From Ornithinimicrobium humiphilum (lineage in GTDB: Bacteria > Actinomycetota > Actinomycetes > Actinomycetales > Dermatophilaceae): a stretch of 64,000 bases of DNA. Positions 43,371-51,377 of this stretch are shown here, piece after piece (position 1 is the stretch's first letter; every line of letters starts with the position of its first letter). The stretch covers positions 372,001 through 436,000 of the forward strand of contig NZ_VFPU01000001.1 in assembly GCF_006716885.1 (NCBI RefSeq). The letters are read 5' to 3'. The notes under the pieces are model-generated. The model had not been told where the DNA came from, did no database searches, and saw nothing but the letters and a program-made list of their open reading frames with translations. Both the position numbers and the translations under genes were made by a program.

Positions 43371-46300
43371 GCGGGATGGGGGAACTGGTCAGTGTGCAAG
43401 CGCCGCTGGTGGCTGCCCTGGCCGGGGTGGGGTGGGTGCACGTGCCGGCGGATCAGCTGGGCCGGCCGGACGAGGACCCGTTCGTCATCGACCAGGTGGT
43501 CGACGCGCTGGTCCGGCTCAACCCGGTGATCGCCGAGGACCCGGAGCGGGTGCACGAGGTGCTGCGGCAGCTGCGGACGATGCCGCTGACCGCGCAGGAC
43601 GTTGGCCTGGTGGAGACCAACCGGGACTTCGCGGCCTGGCTGCGCGGGGAGGTGACGCACGAGTTCGTCGGGACCAAGGGCTCGGTCCCGGTGCGGCTGA
43701 TCGACTTCGACGACCTGTCCAACAACGTCTTCGTGGTCTCCGAGGAGGTCCGGTACGGCACGCCCGGCCATGTCGCCCGCTTCGACGTGGTGCTGTGGGT
43801 CAACGGCTTCCCGCTGGTGGTGGGTGAGTTGAAGACGCCGGTGAACCAGAAGGTGTCCTGGGTCAAGGGCGCCACCGAGCTGGTCGAGACCTACCAGGAG
43901 GGCTGGGCGCCGTTCTTCGTGCCGAACGTGCTGACCTTCGCCACCGAGGGCAAGCAGTTCCGCTACGCCGGCGTCCGCACCCCGGTCCAGTACTGGCACA
44001 CCTGGGGTGCGGTGAAGGACCAGCCGCGCCTGGCCGACGTACTGGAGGCCGCGACCTCGATGCTGACCCCGCGGACGGTGCTGGACTTCCTCTCCGACTT
44101 CACCGCCTTCGAGACGCCGCAGTCCGACGACGGAACCGGGTCGCTGAACAAGCTGGTGGCCAGGTACACCCAGTACGAGGCGGTCAACCTGATCGTGGAC
44201 CGCGTGAAAGACCCGGAGCGACGCAAGGGCCTGATCTACCACACGCAGGGCTCGGGCAAGACCCTGGCGATGGTGTTCGCGGCCGGCAAGCTGCTGCGCG
44301 ACCCGGACCTGAACAACCCCACCATCGTCCTGGTCGCCGACCGGGTACAGCTGGTGCAGCAGCTGTGGGACCAGTTCCGCACCACGTCCATGCCGCGGCT
44401 GCAGGTGCCGCCCACCGCGGGCGCGCTGCAGGCGCTGCTGAAGGGGGACCGGCGCGGTCTGATCTTCACCACCGTGCACAAGTTCGCGAACGCCCCGGTG
44501 CTGAACGAGCGGTCCAACATCGTGGTGCTGGTGGACGAGGCGCACCGCACCCAGGAGGGCGACCTGGGTCAGACGATGCGGGCAGCCCTGCCGAACGCCA
44601 ACCTGTTCGCGTTCACCGGCACCCCCATCGCCGACGTGGACCGCAACACCTTCGCCACCTTCGGCGACGAGTCCGACCCCGGCAGCGCACTGCACACCTA
44701 CGGCACCGACGAGTCGATCCGCGACGGGATGACCGTGCCGATCCACGTGGCCCCGCGCAAGGTCGAGTTCACCCTCGACAAGGAAGGCCTGGACGAGGCG
44801 TTCAAGGTGCTGGCCGAGGACGAGAACCTCGACGACGCCGAGCAGGACGAGCTCGCCCGGCGTGCGTCCCGGGCCGCCACGTTCTTCGCCAACCCCGACC
44901 GGGTCCGGGCCGTGTGCGAGGACCTGGTGGACCACTTCTACTCCACCGTCGACCCGTTGGGGATGAAGGCCCAGATCGTGGTGGTCGACCGGGCCGCGTG
45001 CGTGGCGTACACCGAGGAGCTCGACCGGATCCTGGAGGAGCGGTACCAGAAGGCGCTGGCCGAGGCCGGGGAGTTGGAGGTGCCGCTGGTGCGGGACGAG
45101 GTGGCCGTGGTGATGACGGTCGGCACCGCCAAGGGCGAGGACGCGGCCTGGCAGAAGTACGCCCTGACCGAGGCGCAGGAGGCCGATCTGCTCAAGCGGT
45201 TCCGGACCTACGGCGACCCGTTGAAGTTCCTCGTGTGCACCTCCAAGCTCGGTACCGGGTTCAACGCACCCATCGAGGGCGTGCTGTACCTGGACAAGCC
45301 GCTGAAGGACCACACGCTGTTCCAGACGATCACCCGCGCCAACCGGACCTGGCGAAACCCCGAGACGGGCGCCGACAAGCGGTACGGGATCATCGTCGAC
45401 TACGTCGGCCTGGGTGCCGGGTTCGCGAAGGCGATGGCCCCGGCCAACCCGGAGCAGGCGCAGCAGCAGATCGAGATCGACGGACTCATCGAGGTCTTCG
45501 AGACCCAGCTGGAGACGACGATGCTCCGGTTCGCCGGCATCGACGTCGACCAGCAGGGGCCGCAGACGCTCATGGACGCGCAGGCGAGGATGCCCCGGCC
45601 AGAGGACGAGCAGAAGTTCGCGGCGAACTACGTGATGCTCGAGGGCATCTGGGAGGCGCTGTGGCCCCACGATGACCTGCGCACCCACCGCAAGACCTAC
45701 CGGTTCCTCTCCCAGGTCTACGCCTCCCTGCAGCCGGCTCCCGGGCCGGCCGACCACCTGTGGCACCGGCTCGGGGCGAAGACCCTCGACCTGGTCCACC
45801 GGCACATGGACGACATCACCGTCACCCGGGCCGACGAGGTCGTCGTCGCCGACGCCGAGACCGTCCGCACCCTCATCGACGAGGGGCTGCTCGAGGACCC
45901 GAAGGAGATCGAGGGCAAGACGGCCGACGACATCATCGACTCCATCGCCGAACGGCTGAAGAAGCGCCAGGCAGCCCCCTCGGGCGAACACCCGGTGTTC
46001 AAGTCCTTGGCCGAGCGTCTGGACCGCCTGCGCCAACGCACCCTGGCTGCGGCAGAGCAGTCCATCGAGTGGCTTCGGGAGGCGTTCCAGCTCGCCAAGG
46101 ACCTCACCGCCGCGGAGAAGGCGGACGACCAGGGCACCCTTGACCTGCTGCCCGACCCGCGCCTTGGCGCGCTCACCCAGATCTTTCGCGAATTCGCGCC
46201 GAAGGACTCGCCGGTCCTGGTCGAGCGTGTCGTCGATGACATTGACAGCATTGTCCGGGAGGTCCGCTACGACGGCTGGGAGGCGACCCAGCAGGGCGAT

Positions 46301-46405
46301 CAGCTCGTACGCCGACACGTCCGTAGCGTCCTTCGGAAGCACCAGCTGCACAAGACGCCCGGGTTGTTCGAGCGGGCTTACGAGTACATTGCGGAGCACT
46401 ACTGA
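43367..46405 (+). CDS. hsdR: type I restriction-modification endonuclease/translocase subunit
   Basis: A 1012-residue HsdR. N-terminal nuclease domain with the PD-(D/E)xK motif in RFDVVLWVNGFPLVVGELKTP; then SF2 translocase motifs: Walker A HTQGSGKTLAM, motif II VLVDEAHRTQ (DEAH), motif III FTGTPI and motif VI near TRANRTW. The C-terminal helical part binds the methylase core. It moves DNA and cuts at a distance from unmethylated targets. ATG at 43367 overlaps the hsdS stop (ATGA). All motifs are intact, so the system is probably active. The stop overlaps the GNAT start. Confidence 0.95.
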   Translation: MSGMGELVSVQAPLVAALAGVGWVHVPADQLGRPDEDPFVIDQVVDALVRLNPVIAEDPERVHEVLRQLRTMPLTAQDVGLVETNRDFAAWLRGEVTHEFVGTKGSVPVRLIDFDDLSNNVFVVSEEVRYGTPGHVARFDVVLWVNGFPLVVGELKTPVNQKVSWVKGATELVETYQEGWAPFFVPNVLTFATEGKQFRYAGVRTPVQYWHTWGAVKDQPRLADVLEAATSMLTPRTVLDFLSDFTAFETPQSDDGTGSLNKLVARYTQYEAVNLIVDRVKDPERRKGLIYHTQGSGKTLAMVFAAGKLLRDPDLNNPTIVLVADRVQLVQQLWDQFRTTSMPRLQVPPTAGALQALLKGDRRGLIFTTVHKFANAPVLNERSNIVVLVDEAHRTQEGDLGQTMRAALPNANLFAFTGTPIADVDRNTFATFGDESDPGSALHTYGTDESIRDGMTVPIHVAPRKVEFTLDKEGLDEAFKVLAEDENLDDAEQDELARRASRAATFFANPDRVRAVCEDLVDHFYSTVDPLGMKAQIVVVDRAACVAYTEELDRILEERYQKALAEAGELEVPLVRDEVAVVMTVGTAKGEDAAWQKYALTEAQEADLLKRFRTYGDPLKFLVCTSKLGTGFNAPIEGVLYLDKPLKDHTLFQTITRANRTWRNPETGADKRYGIIVDYVGLGAGFAKAMAPANPEQAQQQIEIDGLIEVFETQLETTMLRFAGIDVDQQGPQTLMDAQARMPRPEDEQKFAANYVMLEGIWEALWPHDDLRTHRKTYRFLSQVYASLQPAPGPADHLWHRLGAKTLDLVHRHMDDITVTRADEVVVADAETVRTLIDEGLLEDPKEIEGKTADDIIDSIAERLKKRQAAPSGEHPVFKSLAERLDRLRQRTLAAAEQSIEWLREAFQLAKDLTAAEKADDQGTLDLLPDPRLGALTQIFREFAPKDSPVLVERVVDDIDSIVREVRYDGWEATQQGDQLVRRHVRSVLRKHQLHKTPGLFERAYEYIAEHY

Positions 46406-46908
46406 TGATCGCCGGGCCAAACAGGGCTGCGGGGACTTGCGGCAGCAGCACCCGGTTGGTGGAACGTTGTCCCGAGCACACCGATGAGAGGGATCCCGTA
46501 GTCAAGCCGTTCACATCTGCGACCGGCTTCACCGACGACTGGTGGGTGGACTTCAACTGGGATACCTCAGTGCGCTGGTTCAGCCTCATCGACGACACCA
46601 CGGGCGACGAGCTGGTCCGCGTAGAGGTCGTACCCACATCTGAGGTAGGCGCGCTGTACCGAACCGTGCCAGCCAACGGCTACACCGAGATCGAATTGAT
46701 CGAGGTGCACGGAGAGCACCGCCGGCAAGGCTGGGGCCGCACAGCCATTGAGAAGTTGCAGGAGCAGCTCCCCGGGCCTTACGCAGCCTTGGCCAAGGAT
46801 GGCGCCGAGCCGTTCTGGACCGGTTTGGGCTGGACAGCATTCCAGCATCCCGGTGACCCAGAGCACTGTGACGTCCTCTTCATCGACGAACCTGGCCAGA
46901 TGCCCTAG
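46405..46908 (+). CDS. GNAT family N-acetyltransferase
   Basis: A 167-residue protein whose C-terminal half fits the GNAT fold: EIELIEVHGEHRRQGWGRTAI contains the acetyl-CoA binding motif (RRQGWGR), followed by EPFWTGLGW, the usual late aromatic block. The N-terminal 35 residues are atypical; the true start may lie later, but no better start codon is visible. ATG at 46405 shares its A with the hsdR stop, so it is translated from the R-M operon. Acceptor substrate unknown; a link to restriction is only positional. Confidence 0.72.
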   Translation: MIAGPNRAAGTCGSSTRLVERCPEHTDERDPVVKPFTSATGFTDDWWVDFNWDTSVRWFSLIDDTTGDELVRVEVVPTSEVGALYRTVPANGYTEIELIEVHGEHRRQGWGRTAIEKLQEQLPGPYAALAKDGAEPFWTGLGWTAFQHPGDPEHCDVLFIDEPGQMP

Positions 46909-46997
46909 ACGGCCGGCCTAACGGCCTCCGAGACGACGCGGCTTTGTCTGTGATTCCCGTGCCTGTTCCACGCTCCCCAGTAGTACTGCGCGGGGGC

Positions 46998-47321
46998 TCA
47001 GATGTACATACCCACAACCCTGCACCGGTGCTCGTAGTTCCACGGCGTCTCGGTCCCGCACCACCCACACGTGTCGGTTGGAAGAGGCCAGGGGGTTTGC
47101 GTATTGGGGACTGCCACCGGCGGCTGCTCCAGGCCCTGGGGCTCCTCGTGGGCTCGGGGAGTATCGACAATCATGACCGGCTCTGGCGACGACTCCGCCT
47201 CCGGCGGATCCTCGTAAAAATAGCCGCCGAACCGCCCGCTGGGGTCGTGCACTGGGCACCACGGCTCGAACAGGGGCGTCGGGCGTTCGCAGGTCGTACA
47301 CAGCGAATGTGCCGTGGTCAT
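46998..47321 (-). CDS. Cys-rich (zinc-ribbon-like) hypothetical protein
   Basis: A 107-residue protein with two cysteine clusters, SLCTTCERPTPLFEPWCPVH at the N-terminus and DTCGWCGTETPWNYEHRC near the end, which could bind zinc. Between them is an acidic, Pro-rich linker. ATG at 47321 is preceded by GGGGGAAGG, and overlaps the stop of the polymerase remnant (ATGA), showing a former operon. No known family; typical of small phage or element proteins. Confidence 0.55.
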   Translation of the reverse strand: MTTAHSLCTTCERPTPLFEPWCPVHDPSGRFGGYFYEDPPEAESSPEPVMIVDTPRAHEEPQGLEQPPVAVPNTQTPWPLPTDTCGWCGTETPWNYEHRCRVVGMYI

Positions 47322-47503
47322 GCCTTCCCCCAAACTGGGCCGAGGACCCTCGCGGTACCCGTCACGGGGACACTGTTGACTTCCGTCGTCATCGCCGCAG
47401 TCAACACCAGGGCAGCCTGCTCCGCCTTTTCCGCGACCACCTGCACGACCAGCTCGTCATGCACCGGTAACCAGAGTACCCAGGATTGTGATGTGACGCT
47501 CAT
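47318..47503 (-). pseudogene. C-terminal remnant of a family A DNA polymerase
   Basis: The reading from ATG 47503 gives WVLWLPVHDELVVQVVAEKAEQAALVL and ends in VPVTGTARVLGPVWGKA. The HDE(L/I)V motif C, the spacing to the final W, and the hydrophobic pattern match the last about 60 residues of family A (PolA-like) DNA polymerases of phages and elements. Palm and fingers are missing, so it is a remnant. Its stop overlaps the start of the Cys-rich gene. Confidence 0.65.
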
Positions 47504-47588
47504 CACATGGTTGCCGTGGCGTTGGTGCTGATCCCGCACAGTGATCGGGTAGCGCCAGGACCGGGCTTAACCCACCCGAGAGCGCCCG

Positions 47589-47628
47589 AAGGCCCCGCTC
47601 GTGGACCTCACCCGCCGGGCGGGGCCTT
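47589..47628. terminator. GC-rich hairpin, likely terminator
   Basis: AAGGCCCCGC (47589-47598) pairs with GCGGGGCCTT (47619-47628) around a 20-base loop, followed by TTC on the plus strand. No plus-strand gene ends close by; the 394-base gap 47540-47933 has no gene. Confidence 0.5.
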
Positions 47629-47740
47629 TCGACGTCATCAGCGGGTGGGGTCTTGAGGGTCCTGGGGGGACCTTTTCCTACCTGTGACTGGCAGGAGGCG
47701 ACCGATGTCCTTGGCGGCAGCAACTTTCTGAGTGGAAACA

Positions 47741-47770
47741 GACCCCCCAAGACCCCCCAAGACCCCCCCA
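47741..47770 (+). repeat. 10-bp C-rich tandem repeat
   Basis: GACCCCCCAA occurs at 47741-47750 and 47751-47760 with a third variant copy to 47770. A partly complementary G-rich stretch lies at 47647-47675, so the two could pair. Located upstream of the hypothetical gene at 47934. Confidence 0.7.
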
Positions 47771-47933
47771 GGACCCCCCTGGAGAACGGGGCCCGCGTCT
47801 GGGAGGGGTGACCGGTTTCCGCCTGGCGCGGCCATGTTGCTGCACAGTGTCCGCCGCCACACCCCCACCGCCCAGACGGTGCCATGCCCTCTTGCTTCGA
47901 CGGCTCCGCGCAGCCCAACCCGGAAGGAACGTC

Positions 47934-48686
47934 GTGACAGACACACCCGCCACGCCCCGCGACACGGTGGTGCGATGGACCCAGACCCTGGTGGAGCCGC
48001 TGCTTCCCCTGGAGATCCGCAGCGCCCGCGAGCGACGGATGCGTCAGGTCTGCGCCGACCACCCCACCTGGGCCTCCCTCGTCCTCGGCGGCACCCTGGC
48101 TGACATCGTGCTCTCCCTGCCCGACAACGACCCCTGGCGCACGGCCTCGTCACGACTGGGTCGCACCACGCACGGTGACACCCCACCCGCGCGCGACGGC
48201 GCCCGCCTGCCTGACGGCGCCCGGCTGGGCACCTGGCGCTCCTTCGTCGACACCCTCGGGGCGCCCGCCGAGGAAGACCTGACCCTCGACCCGTCCTACG
48301 CGCCGATCGCCGCAGAGCTCGCCCCCGTTTCCGAGGCGATCATCGGGTTCGCCGCCGGCGGGTGGGAGTCGGGAGCCGCCGGGGTGTCCGCCGCTGTCCC
48401 CCGCGGCTCCTCCACCAGTGCCGTCGACGACCTGGCCGACCTGCCGGGCATCCAGACCCTGCACCCCTCCCCGATCTACACCTACACCGTCCCGGCGCTG
48501 CGGTGGGCCACCTACCGCCGACGCTCCTACGGCACCAGCGCCGACGACGCGTGGGTGTCCGAGTCGCTGTACCGCTGGTCCTGGCGCGCGGGGCGCATCC
48601 TGGGCGGCATGTCCTGGGACGAGCACATGGTTGACTCGCTCATCGCGGCCGAGCGTCTCGAACCCATCTCCGACGAGCCGTTCTGA
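47934..48686 (+). CDS. hypothetical protein
   Basis: A 250-residue soluble protein without a recognised domain. The N-terminal third is helical and Arg-rich (LPLEIRSARERRMRQVCADH), the middle is Pro/Asp-rich, and the C-terminus has aromatic-rich LRWATYRRRSYG and LYRWSWRAGRILGGMSWDEH. GTG at 47934 follows GGAAGGAAC. It is directly upstream of the decayed second primase copy and may have been in its operon. Function unknown. Confidence 0.6.
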   Translation: MTDTPATPRDTVVRWTQTLVEPLLPLEIRSARERRMRQVCADHPTWASLVLGGTLADIVLSLPDNDPWRTASSRLGRTTHGDTPPARDGARLPDGARLGTWRSFVDTLGAPAEEDLTLDPSYAPIAAELAPVSEAIIGFAAGGWESGAAGVSAAVPRGSSTSAVDDLADLPGIQTLHPSPIYTYTVPALRWATYRRRSYGTSADDAWVSESLYRWSWRAGRILGGMSWDEHMVDSLIAAERLEPISDEPF

Positions 48687-48740
48687 CCCGCCCCTGACGC
48701 CACCGGCCACCTGACCGACCGGCCGCTGGCACAGGGAGGG

Positions 48741-49262
48741 TATGCGCGGACAGCACGATCACGACAACGCACCAGGGCCCCCGGGTCCGACCCGGCCGAC
48801 CAGGCACCGCAGGCTCCCCCTGCCCCCGACCAGACGGCCGTGCCCGACTGGGCGCAGATACCCGAGCCGCCCGTGGAGATGGCCGAGCTGGACGAGGCCG
48901 ACCTGGCGGCGGTCGTGGAGAAGATGACCCGGGTCGTCGAGTCGACCGTGCGCTGGTCCATCGAGGACTACCGCCCCGCCATCACCAGCGCGGTGCAGGC
49001 CGAGAAGCTCGTGCTCTCCGCGGTGGCTCCGCTGGTCGCCGCCGCCGCCGGCCTGCGCACCCTGACCCGTGAGCAGTCCCGCACCTTCGGCGAGGACAAG
49101 ATCGGCGGCTCCCCATCTCCTCCGCGCGCAAGCAGCTGCTTCGCATGTGCCACCCCGCCGTGCTGGCCATGCCGTGGTGGCGCCCCGACACCCTCGCCGA
49201 CGCACTGGGCGCCGCCGAGCGCCTCGGTCAGGCCACCACCCCCGGATGCTCCCGGCACGCGG
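48741..49262 (+). pseudogene. second, decayed copy of the primase-helicase N-terminus
   Basis: RWSIEDYRPAITSAVQAEKL, VLSAVAPLVAAAAGLRTLTR and GEDKIGGSP match residues about 54-107 of the intact primase almost exactly; then one base is missing (CCCC here, CCCCC in the intact gene, near 49110) and the match goes on in another frame: CHPAVLAMPWWRPDTLADAL, GAAERLGQAT. A further frame change is needed near 48785 to connect the ATG at 48741. Similarity ends near 49262. It lies on the opposite strand to the intact gene, forming a long inverted repeat about 9 kb apart. Confidence 0.85.
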
Positions 49263-49730
49263 GGCCGGCCGCTAGGCCCGGGCATTCAGCCGAGGAGGGT
49301 GGCGGTCAGGGAACGGACAGCCAACTGCGGGCAGCCAAGGGCTGGGACGAACTGGCCAACAGGTACTGACTCGGGCTTCTGCTTCTCTGCTCTGCGTGCT
49401 GGTCTCCGGTCCGACTTCGTCGTCTCGACGCCCCCTGTCCCTGCTCTTTGTCTGCTCGTTGTCGTCCCAGCCTTTGGCCCGTCGGGTCTTGCTCCTTGTC
49501 GTGCTGGTCTCCCCCGGGTCCCTGGTAGTCCGCTCTGCTCTTGGTCTGTGTCTGCCGGGGTCTTCACCACCCCGGTCCCGCGGCTGGTGATCTTCGCCTT
49601 GTCCGTCTCGGTATCCGTGTCGTTGCCGTGGTGCCTGCTCCTCGTCTGCCTCTGTGGTCGGCTCGTTCTACACCAGCCCGGTCCGTCGGTCCCTCTCAGA
49701 CGTGCTTGGCCACATGGTCTACTCGGGCAA
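49263..49730. other. no gene seen
   Basis: GC-rich sequence after the primase remnant. Open frames exist on both strands but none has a credible start, motif or coding pattern. Confidence 0.5.
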
Positions 49731-49993
49731 GTGCCGCCGTCAGCAAAGCCTCCCCAGAGTGATGTCGAGACTGTCGTCGTCCGCCGCTTCCGAGAGACCC
49801 TGGCCGGAGCCCGTGTCTCCCGGGTCGACCTCGCCAAGACAGTCTTGGTCTATCACGGGTCATACCTCAACCGGATCCTCAACGGTCAGAAGCGGCCAGG
49901 TTCACCGAGGTGGTCGACATCTCCTCAGCGTTGGGCCTCGACCTCGCCGTCGAGTTCGAGCGGCCGCGACGCGAGATCACTGACACCCCCTGA
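49731..49993 (+). pseudogene. XRE family transcriptional regulator, frameshifted
   Basis: From GTG 49731, VVRRFRETLAGARVSRVDLA and KTVLVYHGSYLNRILNGQKR look like a Cro/CI-type helix-turn-helix (the YHGSYLNRILNG recognition region). At about 49895 the frame shifts and continues RFTEVVDISSALGLDLAVEF, ERPRREITDTP and stop at 49993. One base change would restore a roughly 87-residue regulator. Confidence 0.55.
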
Positions 49994-50510
49994 GGGCCGC
50001 TGGCCCTGCGAGCCCGGTCACTCTGGCAGATCGCCGATCCGTTCACACACGTCGTTGACGATGCGTCGCTCCTGGGGTCGGTCTGTGTTCACTCCAGCCG
50101 GGCACGTTCATCCGGGGAGCGAGCCGGACACCCGGGCTGGTCCCCGCTCCGCCCGCCCAGCACAGTGACGAGGAGCACGACACACTGCGCCACCGCCTCC
50201 GACACCACCGTCACGGTCCCGGCACTGTTACCTACTTGGACGGCGGCACGCGCACCTCTCATCACGGGTGTCACACTCGTCACAGCCTGCGTTGCATTCC
50301 CTGCTCCCGGCCCAGCCGGATCCTCGACAGAGCCTGCTCGACCACGCCTTCGGCAGGTTGAGGTCAACGCCACCTCCGGCTCGCCAGCACAACCCCCACA
50401 TCGAGCCTGCGGCAGCCCCCAAACAGCGTCAACAACCTTGAACTCAGCCGCCCTCGCACCCGTGGACAGATTATGGACATTTGCCCGGGTGCGATAAGTG
50501 CTGTCGCGGC
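49994..50510. other. no gene supported
   Basis: A 110-codon plus-strand frame (50165-50497) with one hydrophobic stretch exists, but composition and lack of a ribosome binding site do not support it. Nothing else is recognised. Confidence 0.4.
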
Positions 50511-51377
50511 ATGTTCTTCGGCATGGCTGCCAAGCAGATCGTCTGGCGTATGCAGCGCGCCCGCAGCGGGCAGATGGACCCCGCGACCTACGCCAACCGC
50601 ACCAAGCCGTTCGGCTCGGCGGTGCGCGACCTGCGCGAGGTGACGCTGCTCACGGTCCGCTCCGAGGTCGGCGTCGAGTGCTACATGCTCACACCCGGCA
50701 AGCGGCCCGACCTGTCCGCCAAGGCCGCTGAGGTGCTCGCCCACGCCGTCGGTGCGAAGGCCGTCCAGGCCGACGAGCTGCCCGACACCTCCGGCGGTCC
50801 CGTCATCGCCCGCCTGGTCGCCCGCCCCTCCCAGTCCGCCTCCCGTGACACCCAGGCCGGCGCCGACCCCTCCGAGGTCGCTCAGACGATCGCGCGCACC
50901 GCCGAGCCGGGGTCGTGGCTGGCCGTCACCCTGCGCCGCCCGGGCAAGCGGGAGGTCGACCGGACCCGCTCGTGGAACCACCGGCGCAACGCCTCCTACA
51001 CCCACCACTCCCTGGACTCCGAGGTGCTCGTCGCCTCCTTCCTCGCCGGTGCATCCTCGGAGTCGGCCGCCACGTTCCTGCTCGGCCAGGTGGTCTCCGC
51101 CCTGCCCGGCATGGACGCCCCCTCCGACGCCCGGGCCGCACTGGGTGCCGGCGGGCTCGGTGTGGTCGCCGCGGGCGGTGGCGCGTTCGGTGAGCTCATG
51201 CTGCCCGGCTTGGCCTCCGCCCACGGCCTCCTCGAACGCGCGGACAAGTATCTTCAGCGGGATTGTCAGCTGCTTGCCCTCAGGCCGTCCGCAACAGCGA
51301 GAGCGGCGACGTCGTCCATCTCGACCTCGACGACTGGCTGCGACCCGGCCAGGCATGCGTCACACCGCAGCGGGTGA
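50511..51377 (+). pseudogene. unidentified gene, 3'-truncated at the integrase
   Basis: From ATG 50511 a coding-like protein runs for about 245 residues (FFGMAAKQIVWRMQRARSGQ; SAVRDLREVTLLTVRSEVGV; WLAVTLRRPGKREVDRTRSW; DSEVLVASFLAGASSESAAT). Near residue 245 it runs into the convergent integrase gene, and the last 40 residues are just the antisense of the integrase end. The beta-rich pattern could be the N-terminal domain of a HerA/VirB4-type ATPase, but no Walker motif is left and I am unsure. It may be a relic of lost conjugation or packaging functions. Confidence 0.4.

Noticed and set aside
47741-47770. Possible CRISPR array
   Set aside because: Ten-base C-rich repeats without spacers and no cas genes in the window.
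50165-50497. 110-codon plus-strand frame with a hydrophobic stretch
   Set aside because: No ribosome binding site, low-complexity composition and no motif.
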